From assembly GCF_013368755.1 (NCBI RefSeq), contig NC_049561.1, positions 4,278,001-4,342,000 of the forward strand: DNA of 64,000 nucleotides, written 5' to 3'. The position numbers and the translations under genes were made by a program. Each line of letters opens with the position of its first letter. Positions within the stretch are counted from its first letter, which is position 1. Source of the DNA: Talaromyces rugulosus (lineage: Eukaryota > Ascomycota > Eurotiomycetes > Eurotiales > Trichocomaceae). The notes under the pieces were generated by a model. It did not search any database, was not told the DNA's origin, and saw only the letters and a list, made by a program, of their open reading frames with translations. Positions 34,650-44,532 of this stretch are shown piece after piece.

Positions 34650-36661
34650 TCAAGCATTGCCGGCGTCAATTTTGCGCCATTCCAACTCCAACTCCATCCG
34701 CAACGACCTCTTCGACCAGGTCATCTGCTGCTCGCACGACTCGATCAGACCAAGGACCACAGCACGCTCATGTGGTACATGGAGAGCTATACCGGCCATG
34801 AACAAGCATAGAATTGACACATAGTTTGCAGGCATGCATCCCTTTTCGACCGTTCTTGCGATGCCGCACACGATTTCGACCGCGTGTCTGATAGCTCGCT
34901 GTATAATGCTGTATTCACGATGGCCACCGCATAACGGGCGATGCATAAGCAAAAGAATACGCGAGAGATTGTGCATCTGAACTGCTGCAGCGTATGATGG
35001 TGGATAGATCCATATTTCAGGAAATATAATATTGTTGTCGCCGGATTGGCTGGTGGTGGGAAGTGGGTTGAATTCTGGAGGAAGACTATGATTCCAGTCC
35101 TCGATCATTTGAAACAATTCGTTGCCCCTAGTAAGCCGTTGGTCTATCGTCTGACCTTGTATCTCTTCGCATGAAGCATAGTTTATGCATTGTGCAAGCA
35201 GATAGCTGGCTCGGCATGCCAGCTCCGGGGCGTTCAGCGAGTCCACCGGTCGTGTGGGACGCCAGAAGCTAAATACGCGCCGCCGCTCCATCAATGCAAC
35301 CCAGATATCTTGCTGCAGCCACGTCCACCATACAGCCTGGCGTAAACCTCCGCATTCCCCGTCATTGTCCTGTGAGCGCTGGATCCAGAAGACTCCCTTG
35401 AGATGTCTTTCCCAATCTTTATTTGACCCATCAATCATCTCGTAGGTGCTGATTAGAATGGCGGTGGCCACCAGTTCCCGGCTCCATGTGTAAGACCTGT
35501 AGTGCATTGCCTTGTGAAGGTACTGGAGGGTTTCGTAATAATACTGAACAGCCGTTTCTCGGTCAGTGGTACTTGCTTCTGTTGGATGGCTTCTGTGGGC
35601 ATCTGGTGATTCCCGCTGCGTCACTCCAAGAGACATGGCATTCTCGCAAATCGAAATATGGCGGGCTGAAAGGGCCAGCAAAGCCTTCAGTAGGCCAACA
35701 TTATTGAGAGCAAGGTGTGGAACAAGGCTCCCGAAATGTCGGAGGGGATCGAAAAAGTCCAGCCAGGTACTTAGATGGCGGATAAAGTGGGAAAGTATAT
35801 ATCGTTCCTGAGAGCTCAAATTCACCGGCGCAGCCAGGTTCCAGGACGTTTTCGAGTCATCCAAAACCGCTGCAGGTGATGCTGCTGTCGGGATGGCTGA
35901 TGTGGCGATGTTGTTGTTGCCGGGAATGTCTCCGAATGCAGCTGCTCGAAAACTCTGTCGTTCTCTCTGGTTTCGGGGAATCAGAAGGTCGCTGGAAGGA
36001 GAATTATGGTTTTCCTGATATAGAGGAGCCTCTGCTGGAGTGTCAACCTGGCCGGCGGGTGACAGTAAAAAAGTATTATCGGTATTAGCGACATCGGTGG
36101 CGAGCAACTCAAACCAGCTGTATGGCGCATGTCCACCGAATGATTTCTCTGTAGCAGGAGATATGGCCGCAGTGGTTTGATATGAAATAGGCGATGCTAG
36201 AGGAAGCGTGGCCATGGCGGCAGTTGTTGGGTGGTGTGGTATTGCTGGGGATACGATAGTCGCAAGATGGCCGTGTTCCTGCACGTTTGGACTGACATTC
36301 TCGTCCTCAGTATTATTATCGACATCGGCCGAATTGTCTGATTCTCCCAAGAAATACGAATTATCTGCAGAACCTGGCTTGGTGTCGCTGTGGCTGCTAC
36401 CGTATGCACATGGCCGCCGGCCCTTTCGACAAGGGCCACACTGCGGGCGCACCTCGTCGCATTTCACATGGCGCTGCTTGCATATGAGACTGTTCTCCTT
36501 GTCAACCACGACGCATAGCAAGCAAATTGTGGTGTGTGAGATTGAGACTGCGGGGGAACAGGATGCACTAACCAGCCAGCTGTTGTGCGGAGACCGCGGC
36601 CCCGCGACTTGCGCGGCTTGCGACGACGGGGGAGCTTGTCCACTACACCTGCATCGGTCAT
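34650..36661 (-). CDS. Zn2Cys6 transcription factor, probable sugar-cluster regulator
   Basis: Two exons (36661-36573, 36489-34650) give 642 residues. The first exon encodes a basic arm (LPRRRKPRKSRGRG) and ends within the first Cys codon. The second completes CLICKQRHVKCDEVRPQC followed by GPCRKGRRPC, so the six-cysteine cluster is whole only after splicing the 83-base intron. A Ser/Thr/Pro-rich linker (about 60-230) leads to the fungal-specific helical domain (LSSQERYILSHFIRHLSTWLDFFDP). Nuclear activator or repressor. It is divergent from the aldolase gene across 276 bases in the middle of the sugar block, which makes it the likely pathway regulator. A four-codon upstream frame overlaps its start. 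Confidence 0.87.
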
Positions 36662-36672
36662 GTCTGATGCAT
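36658..36672 (-). promoter_or_regulatory. Minimal upstream frame overlapping the regulator start
   Basis: ATG CAT CAG ACA TGA: a four-codon frame whose TGA overlaps the regulator's own ATG as ATGA. If it lies in the mRNA, ribosomes would terminate exactly at the start codon, which can lower or condition translation of the regulator. The transcription start is unknown. Confidence 0.4.
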
Positions 36673-36937
36673 TGTAATCATTGATAATAGTTGCAATGGG
36701 GGCGCGTTGCGAGGATGGTCGGCAAAAGACAGGCGGGTCCTAGGATGGATAGAGACGATGAGAGTGTGAACATTGAAGAGCGGCCCGGGCGGGCAAGAAG
36801 CGTCTTCGCGACGAGGCCACAAGCGGGGCTCGGAGCAATTCCGGTTTTGTCAAGCAAAGGATAAAGCACACCAGGCCCCACGTCATTATTGTTGTGGAAT
36901 AGGGAAATAAACACCGAGAGAAAGACAACATTTGAAC
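36662..36937. promoter_or_regulatory. Divergent promoter of the sugar-cluster regulator and aldolase
   Basis: 276 bases between two divergent start codons, GC-rich on the regulator side. It contains several CCG/CGG triplets (for example around 36780-36790), suitable as C6-regulator half-sites, but no clear paired site is certain. Confidence 0.45.
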
Positions 36938-37978
36938 ATGAGCTGGAAATATACAAACAAGACTCTGCAAATTCTCAAGTCCGCCGAGGAAGGCGGCTAT
37001 GGGGTTCTTGCAGCCATTGTGTAGGTCTAAATATATATTGATGCAATGACACTGGCTGAGAAAAGATAGGTATAATGTTGAGCACATTACTGCCTTTGTA
37101 AAGGCAGCCAACAGTCGCAAATCGCCTTTGATCATCCAACTATTCCCGTCAGCCCTGGAAATGACCCCGTCGCTGGTCTTCGCTGCAGCCGCTGCAGCGC
37201 GATCAGCCGAGGTGCCGATTTCTGTGCATCTTGACCATGCTCAGGATGCCACGCAGATAAAGTACGCGGCAGATAACTACCCTTTTGACTCTATCATGGT
37301 AGACATGAGCCACTACGAGAGATTAGAAAACATACAAAAGACGAAAGAGCTGAAGGAGTACTGCCACTCCCGGACGATCGCCGTGGAAGCAGAGACTGGC
37401 CGAATAGAGGGCGGAGAGGATGGGATTATGGACACGGGGGATCTGGCGGGTAAAATTACTCTTGCTACTTGAACGAAGCGGAATAGATATCTGACTACGG
37501 CCTATAGGCATTCTGACCAGCGCCGAAGATGTCGAGGATTTTATCTCTGCTGGCGTCGACCTTATCGCGCCGAGTGTGGGCAACATCCACGGGGACTACG
37601 GGCCCGAGGGACCCCAGCTTCACCTTGAAAGGTAAGGAAATGTGGATGTCACTGAGTAAATGTGTAGAAGAAGAAGCGTATATACTGATTGATTGTGTCT
37701 CAAATAGACTGCAGCAAGTTTATAGCCAAATCAACCGCCGCGTCGGACTTGTGCTGCACGGAACGAACGATTTCTCGCCAGAGCTGACCAAAGAATGCAT
37801 AAAAGCCGGTGTTTCGAAAATCAACGTCAACAAGCTCCTCCTTGCGCCATGGCAGCAGCACATTGAAGGAAACATCCATAAGCCCTTGACGCAAGTCATG
37901 CAAGAAGGCATTGATGTGTTGACGAAAGAGACGGAGCGATGGATGGATATAATTGGAAGCAGCGGCCAGGGCTTATAG
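36938..37978 (+). CDS. Class II fructose-bisphosphate aldolase-like enzyme
   Basis: Four exons (36938-37020, 37070-37449, 37508-37631, 37708-37978) give 285 residues. It has the zinc-site and barrel motifs of class II aldolases: AAIVYNVEHITAF (29-37), SVHLDHAQD with the catalytic Asp 83 and zinc His 84, EAETGRIEGGEDG, SVGNIHGDYGPEGP and LHG at 212-214. However, the phosphate loop, normally GGSG after the last His, reads TNDFS (215-219), and the NVNT-type segment reads NVNKLLL (235-241). The protein should split or form a C-C bond in a sugar or sugar acid, but probably not in fructose-1,6-bisphosphate. Cytosolic. Divergent from the cluster regulator and followed by lactonase and transporter genes on the same strand. 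Confidence 0.82.
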
Positions 37979-38238
37979 TAGAGTGTATACACTTCCAAGG
38001 TCAATTAGCTAGAGTTGTTGCTGTTGTTTGTTTACTTGAACGATATAGATAGCATCGGCCAGTTGTCCGAGCGAGCTTGTACCCCACGTGCCTCCCCGCA
38101 TCGGCCCAACGCCGAGCTGGGAAAAGGTAATTTAACCACGCGGTGCGCCTGCATTACAAAAAGCATTTACTTCCATCCCCCTTGTTACTATTGATTTTGA
38201 GTCGTGTCGTAATATAGCACTATAGCCCTATAGCCCAA

Positions 38239-39330
38239 ATGAGCGACATTTCAGCCTTTGTGGCGCATGATGAGCGCTTCAAAAGCCTCCTCGGAGATTC
38301 CCCGGTGCTGGAAATGTTGGCAGAGAACACTCGGTATCCGTTTGCTCATGAGGCCGGCGTGTTCATACAGTCGACGAATGAGCTATTCATCACGAGCAAT
38401 CGTTTTGGTGACTCTTTGACTGCCGCACCTCACGAACAGCGTGTTCAAATATCCAAAGTCACGCTCAACGATGACCCATCAAAGACCGTCTACGAGGAGA
38501 TTGACTCGAGCGGCGTGCCCATGGGCAATGGCGGCGTAAATTACAAGGATGGGATCCTCCTTTGCGGCCAGGGACTTCTCGACCAACCCAGTGGGCTATA
38601 CGAAATGAGCACTACTGCACCGTACAAAGTGCAACTGTTGGTTTCTGACTTCTACGGCCGGCCGTTCAACTCGGTCAACGATGTGATTGTGCACTCGGTC
38701 GACGGGTCCATCTGGTTTACCGATCCTACCTATGGATCTGAACAACTGTATCGCCCATCCCCGAAGCTCCCTTCGCAGCTGTACCGCTATGACCCACAGA
38801 CAAAGAGTACCCGCGCCATGGCTGATGGGTTTGGACACCCAAATGGGCTATGTTTTTCTCCGGATGAGAAGACATTATACGTCACGGATACAGACCGGGA
38901 ACATGGTGGGGGAACATTACACGACGATAGGGCCTCTACCATGTGAGTTATGCATTGGGCCACCAGTTGACACCTTGGGTTATATATCAATGATGTTATG
39001 GACGAAGCACTGACACTGCATAGCTACGCATTCGATGTATCTACAATCCACGGCGAGCCCTTCCTTACAAACCGTCGTCTATTTGCCTTTGCTGATCAAG
39101 GAATTCCGGACGGTATCAAGTGTGATATGGAGGGCAATGTGTATAGCGGCTGCGGCGACGGGGTAAATGTGTGGTCCCCCGGTGGTATTTTGCTGGGGCG
39201 GATCCTGGTCGAAGGAGGTGCTGCCAACTTCTGCTTCGGCCGGGGAGGCGAGATGTTCATCCTCAATGAGAACCGAATATGGCGCGCTCGGTTAGGAAGA
39301 CATGTTCGAGGCGCATTGCTGAGGATCTAG
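38239..39330 (+). CDS. SMP-30/gluconolactonase-family sugar lactonase
   Basis: Two exons (38239-38942, 39024-39330; intron of 81 bases) give 336 residues. It shows the six-bladed propeller features of SMP-30 lactonases: HEAGVF near the N-terminus (first metal ligand region), FNSVNDVIVHSVDGSIWFTD, GHPNGLCFSPDEKTLYVTDTD and GIPDGIKCDMEGNVYSGCGDG. The conserved Glu, Asn and Asp bind the divalent metal that activates water to open sugar lactones. No signal peptide, so cytosolic. In this cluster it would act after a dehydrogenase that makes a lactone and before an aldolase. Same strand as the aldolase, 260 bases downstream. Confidence 0.87.
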
Positions 39331-39800
39331 CTGATAACATCAGCGTATACTTCGTACATAGTGCCCCTTAGCAAATTGATACCAACTAACATTAATTCCC
39401 ATGATGTCACACCCTGCTAACAGCGTGTTTACGGGTTCTGAATTCTGCCTCCACAGCATAGTCAATTAAATCTAAACAATAATATTAAATCTCAACTAAA
39501 TACCTCCCTAGGGAGCCTTCCGGGAAGCTCGGGTGGAGGATGGCGCCTCGTGCCGAGACACAATCGGGGCAGCGATTCTCGCTAGGCCCAATACGGCATC
39601 TCCACAAATGTTCCCCAGATCTCGACCTAGACCATTTGATGCTGGGGTGCACAAGAGCAGGTACACACTATAAACACGTCAGAAACCCCAAGTCTTCTTT
39701 CTCTTGCCATTCCGATGTCGTTTCTTCCAAGGATTCAGCAACCAAAGCACTCCCTTTGCTTTTGCTAGTTCGCGCAGCCGGTAGCACAAAACAAGTCAAA
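39331..39800. other. Intergenic; possible 5' extension of the sugar transporter
   Basis: An ATG at 39540 is in frame with the transporter, with no stop before 39801, so an 87-residue extension is formally possible. That stretch is Cys/His/Arg-mixed and unlike a transporter N-terminus, so it is more likely the promoter and leader. Confidence 0.5.
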
Positions 39801-41779
39801 ATGAAGCCTTTCAGCACCCCATACACAGTCCTGACGGACCGCCTACGAGGGCGAGGGCGCAAGTCGGCATGGATTGAATACATTATAACGGCAACCTGCG
39901 CTATAGGCAACATGCTATTTGGATACGACCAGGGAGTCATGGGCGGCTTCCTCACTTCCATCCCATTTGAGCAAACGTTTCCGTCGATTTCTAGTACTGC
40001 AGGAAACGCCACACTTCAGGGCTTCACTGTGGCTGTATACGAGATTGGGTGTGCGATTGGTGCGTTGAGTGTGATATTTGGCGGAGATCGATACGGTCGT
40101 AGAGTGACTGTGATGATGGGTCAGACGATTCTTATCGTTGGATCGGTGCTGCAGTTCACTTCATACAGTCTGGCACAGCTTATAGTGGGCCGGATTGTCA
40201 GTATGTTGAGACTATCTAACAAACGACATCTCTAAGACGTGATGGCTAACAAAAAATGCAGCTGGCGTTGGTAATGGAATGGCTGTCGCCGTTCTCCCGA
40301 CCTGGAATGGCGAGTGCTCTCGATCATCTAATCGAGGACGCGCTGTTTTATGGCAGTTGAACATCAACATTGTAAGTCTATATAGTAGCTATAGAGGAGT
40401 CCAAGGTTGCTAACGTGCTACTATTTAGTTCGGTATCGCTGTGGCCTACTGGGTTGACTACGGTGTCAACCAATCCTCGCTGACAGTCAACACGGACTGG
40501 TCATGGCGATTCCCGTTGTCACTTCAGATCATCTTTTCACTACTTACAATTCTCTTATCGTTATTCCTGCCGGACTCACCACGTGCCCTTGTTAGACAGG
40601 GTCGGATAGAAGATGCCCGAGATGTGATTGACATGCTCTCTCTGGAGGAAGATCCTGTTAAGCGAGCCCAAACCACGGTACGTTGTCCAATATATCAGAG
40701 TATATAATTTCTTTCTAATAGTGAAACCAGACTGTCCACCTCTCTCTTATTGAAGGCACGCTCGAAGAGGAAGTCGAACAGAATTCCTCCAGCTGGAACG
40801 AAATTTTCACCCAAGGTGAATCTCGCTACTTCCAAAGACTAGTCCTTGCGACCATGGCACTTTGTATGCTGCAGATCAGCGGTCTCAATTTGATTACTTA
40901 TTATGCGTAAGTCTCGTCAATGCTTTGATATAATGCTTTGAAACAAGCAAGAAACATGACTGATCATCAATAGGCCCGTTATTTTTGAAAACACCCTCGG
41001 CATGTCCCGAAAGCTCAGCTTGCTGGTTTCAGGCTTCAATGGTCTGGAGTATTGGCTTGCCACATTTGTGCCTATCCCTATCATCGATCGCGTTGGTCGG
41101 CGACGTATCATGCTGTTTGCCGCCACCGGCCAAACAATCACCATGGCCGTCCTGGCTGGGTGTATTGCGTACCCGGACAACAAAGCAGCCGGTTATGTTG
41201 CGGCCGTGGGCTTGTTTGCGTTTAATACCTTTGCCGGAATCGGCTTCGACGGTATTCCATTCTTGCTTCCTGTCGAGCTGACGCCACTGAGAACCCGTGG
41301 CAAATCGGTGGCTATCGCGACGGGATGTTTCTGGCTATGCAGTATGTATTTTACAAGAGGAGATTTGGATATTTGAGTTATCCTAACGAGAACAGACTTC
41401 TTTGTCGTCATGATCTCGCCGGTGTTGATCGACAAAATCAAATACGGCACGTACATTTTGTGGTGTGGTACCAATCTGGCATTCATTCCCATGATCTACT
41501 TCCTCAGTAAGTACTTTCTCGCACCTCGAACATACAACATAATTTTTTCTAATAATACATGCAGTCCCCGAAACATCCAAAGCGGCTCTAGAAGACATCG
41601 ACGTCCTTTTCGAGACCAATCCTACCTGGCTCATTGGGCCAGGTTCCCGAAAGAAGCTGCAAAATATTGTTGCCAATCGCCAAACGGCTGAAGGCATTCG
41701 AATCAACGAAAAGGGCAATGATAATGTAGAGAACATGACCGAGGTAGAAGACATAGACAGTTCTTCTATACAACAATGA
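39801..41779 (+). CDS. MFS sugar transporter (sugar porter family)
   Basis: Seven exons (39801-40200, 40262-40371, 40429-40677, 40731-40906, 40974-41341, 41396-41506, 41565-41779), all in phase, give 542 residues. The start is ATG 39801 (MKPFSTPYTV), just before the first helix. Family signatures: FGYDQGVMGGFLT in helix 1, GGDRYGRR between helices 2 and 3, WRFPLSLQ and PDSPRALVRQGR before the central loop, LITYYAPVIF in helix 7, DRVGRRR, and VPETSK-type VETSK near the C-terminus (read IPETSK after splicing). Twelve helices are expected in the plasma membrane, importing a mono- or oligosaccharide or sugar acid by proton symport. It closes the lactonase/aldolase group on the right. Confidence 0.9.
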
Positions 41780-42223
41780 TGACGCCAGAGTTCGACATGG
41801 AAAATGTCAATATTAACCTGATAAATATAATTGATATATTGGCGGGAGTAGATAATGTATTTTTAACCATATGTACTAAAATCATGATTACTTACGTATT
41901 TATGACAATATCAACTACTCTATATACCCATTCGCTATCTATGTAGTCCATCCCATGAAGCATTGCTTTTGCGGGCTGGAAATAGCTGATGTAGCGTCCA
42001 CTAGAATTATCAAAACTAGATATAGGAAAGAACATTTAAGGGTAGTTTATATAGTTATCCAAGTAGCATTTGAAGACTCGTCTAGACATTAAAACTTTGA
42101 AAAGTTAGGGTTATGTTTGATTGCGCGTCTCTAGAACACGCGTCCCCTTACGGAAATGTGGTATGAATAAACGTTCTTTTCACGTCTCTTACTTGGGCGT
42201 GGCCTCCAGCCTGCCGTCCACAG
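41780..42223. other. Intergenic, AT-rich, convergent 3' ends
   Basis: Lies between the ends of the sugar transporter and the ATP-grasp-like gene. No feature is seen. Confidence 0.5.
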
Positions 42224-43793
42224 TCATTCTTCTTTCCTCCCGTCCATCGTCTCCAGGTCCTCTGGGCGCAGCACGCAGCTCATGACAATCCCCATGCTTT
42301 CCTTTGAGAGGCCGACGTGGACGGTGTGCCCGATCCTCCACGGACCAAACACAAACAATTTCGAATTTACCATATGGCAGGACCCAATGAGGTGAAATTG
42401 TTCCGGTTCTGGCGAAGAGTGCACTTCATGACGGACAATATCACACCATAGGTGGTCCACGAGCTTCTGCACAACATATGCCTCTTCACTCGGTCGTAGA
42501 GCATGGCTTGTAAATCGTTCCAATAGGGAGACCCATTCCTCCTGGTCAATCTGGTTGCCAAGTCGGATGCCATTGCACGAAGCACCTCGTACCGGCTTGA
42601 TGATGTATCTGTGCCTTTGAAGAGGATCCTGTCTTAACTCCTCAAGTAAGCTCTTCATGGCGTCTGATCCTGGAATGACCGTCTCGGCAATCCCGTTGCG
42701 AAGCACCTGTGCTTCTGCCGTACCTAACACCTTTCTTTCCACAAGGTTGGGAAGTTCCTGCTGGACAATTCCCAGGATGCGCTTATCATGTAGTAGCAAG
42801 ATATTTCGGAAATCGTTGATACAACAAGTAGCCAGCTGTCTAAGGATACGAGCGTCAATGTCGCGCAACTCTTCCTGGAACAGCTCAATTGTACACTGTT
42901 CGATCTTTTGTTTTTGGTCCTCGCTGTCTTGGGGCTTAAAATAAATAGCCCATCCCGTGGGAGAGGTCTCGTCCTCCTCGACCTGCAACGCCGCTGGCTC
43001 AACATGTATAACATCTTGGCCTGTAGTTTGCATGAAGTCGTGGGTAAAGATGCGCGAATCTACCCCGGGCCACATCTTGTGAATATGGTAGAGGGGCTTC
43101 GTCTCGTCGAAGCAGTCTCTGATAATTTTCTTCGTGACCTATGTATAGTCATATCAGTCCCATATCAACTATATACTAGGGAAAGAGAAAGATAACCACC
43201 TCATATTCGTTGGGAACCTCAAAGCCCAGTTGTCCACCCCCCAGCAGGCGAGTCGACTCCTCATGCAAGCCGGCAACGAAGAACCCGTTGTAGGGTATAC
43301 GGGCATTTATTTCGCAGATTTTGACTTCAGGTTCGCGGCCCTTTTCGATTAAAAAATCCGTCCTCCACATGCCGTATCTATCGCCAAACCTCGGTATGGT
43401 TCTCTCCTCTGCGTCGTCGTCACTGCTTTGCGTGTCGATCCATCGTAACAGATCTTCCTCGTGTGCTTCCAGCGGCATTCGCGCGGGGAAATCAGCCTGG
43501 GCATCGGTATACCATCGCTCCACGATGTCGACGAGCGCGCGGTCGAGCAGGCGATGGACCGACTCGACTTTGCGGGCAAAATCCCTGGTGATGCAGATGT
43601 TAAAGGGCGGCAACCGCATGTGGATTGGAATTGGCAATTCGGCTGGCGCGGCGATGGGCTCGAGATATTCGCGAATTGTCTTTAGGTCACGCTCCAGTCT
43701 CGATGCGCTGGCAGACGTTGCCGGCGCAATGGCGTTTTTCTCGACACTGAGCGACAGCGATATCTGCTGCGCGACTGGAACTGGAGAAGCCAT
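42224..43793 (-). CDS. Circularly permuted ATP-grasp-like enzyme, function unknown
   Basis: Two exons (43793-43200, 43138-42224; intron of 61 bases) give 502 residues. No named family is certain. Seen: RYGMWRTDFLIEKGREPEVK leading to ICEINARIPYNGFF (Asn 163, Arg 165), and much later HRYIIKPVRGASCNGIRLG (Lys 379). In ordinary ATP-grasp enzymes the KP segment comes before the E-x-N-x-R segment. The reversed order is that of circularly permuted members such as glutathionylspermidine-synthetase-like proteins, which ligate a carboxylate to an amine using ATP. That is the working call. No signal or membrane segment, so cytosolic. It lies between the sugar block and the S53 peptidase; the substrate is unknown. 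Confidence 0.65.
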
Positions 43794-44532
43794 TTCTGAG
43801 TGTCTCGTGGGCGAACCCGCTCAGAGAACAGGTCAAGTCGAACTGATATGTGCAGTGTTTGACAACAGGAAACCAACAGACTTATCCCACTTGGATCGGC
43901 GCTCTGTACATGTTGGAGCCCTATATCATCACATGCTAATGTTACATTGAATGCAAGCGGGAGCGCTGATTTGCTGGGTTGTCGCCAGAGGGTCCAGCAT
44001 GAACCAGCCAAATCAATCAAGCCATGTTGGAACGATAACCACAAGCGCAAATAATCGCAAATAACTGTTGTTAGGACTGACTAGTAGTACGTAGTCGTAG
44101 TAATAGTCGCAGGGCTGACATGGTGGTCCGAGGTCGAGAGCAAGTCGCTTAGTGCGGGGGCGATCAGCAGGAGACGAAGAAGCAGCCGCGAGCCGGCACA
44201 GAGTACCTCAACTTGATTGATTTCAATTTTCCAGAACATCCGCCAACCAACATCGGTGGAGACCACGTCAGGAACAGCTGATAACATTAAACAGTGATGG
44301 GCCCTGCCCAAAGCGCGCCATGTAACATGAGGCTAAAAGCCCGCTCCTGCGCCAGGCACGGCCGCCAATGGCAGGCCTGCTGCTGGCGATACAATCCGCT
44401 CCTAGGCAACGCGGCGGATTAACGCCTGCTTTGTCTCGCGTGGCTCGCGAGTCTCTCAAAGAGTCAAAAAGAGCCGTGGTCGCCCTTTTTTTTCCCCTCT
44501 CCATCCTCTCATAAGTGACACACGCGCACGCC
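43794..44532. other. Divergent upstream region, no supported gene
   Basis: Separates the ATP-grasp-like gene from the S53 peptidase gene. A stretch rich in tag/gta triplets lies at 44080-44110. Open frames here are short or antisense to the neighbours. Confidence 0.5.

Noticed and set aside
39540..39800. N-terminal extension of the sugar transporter from ATG 39540
   Set aside because: Open in frame, but the residues do not resemble a transporter N-terminus; ATG 39801 sits just before the first helix as is usual.
43321..43950. 209-codon plus-strand frame opposite the ATP-grasp-like gene
   Set aside because: Low-complexity Ser/Arg-rich translation and no family likeness; the minus strand gene splices cleanly.
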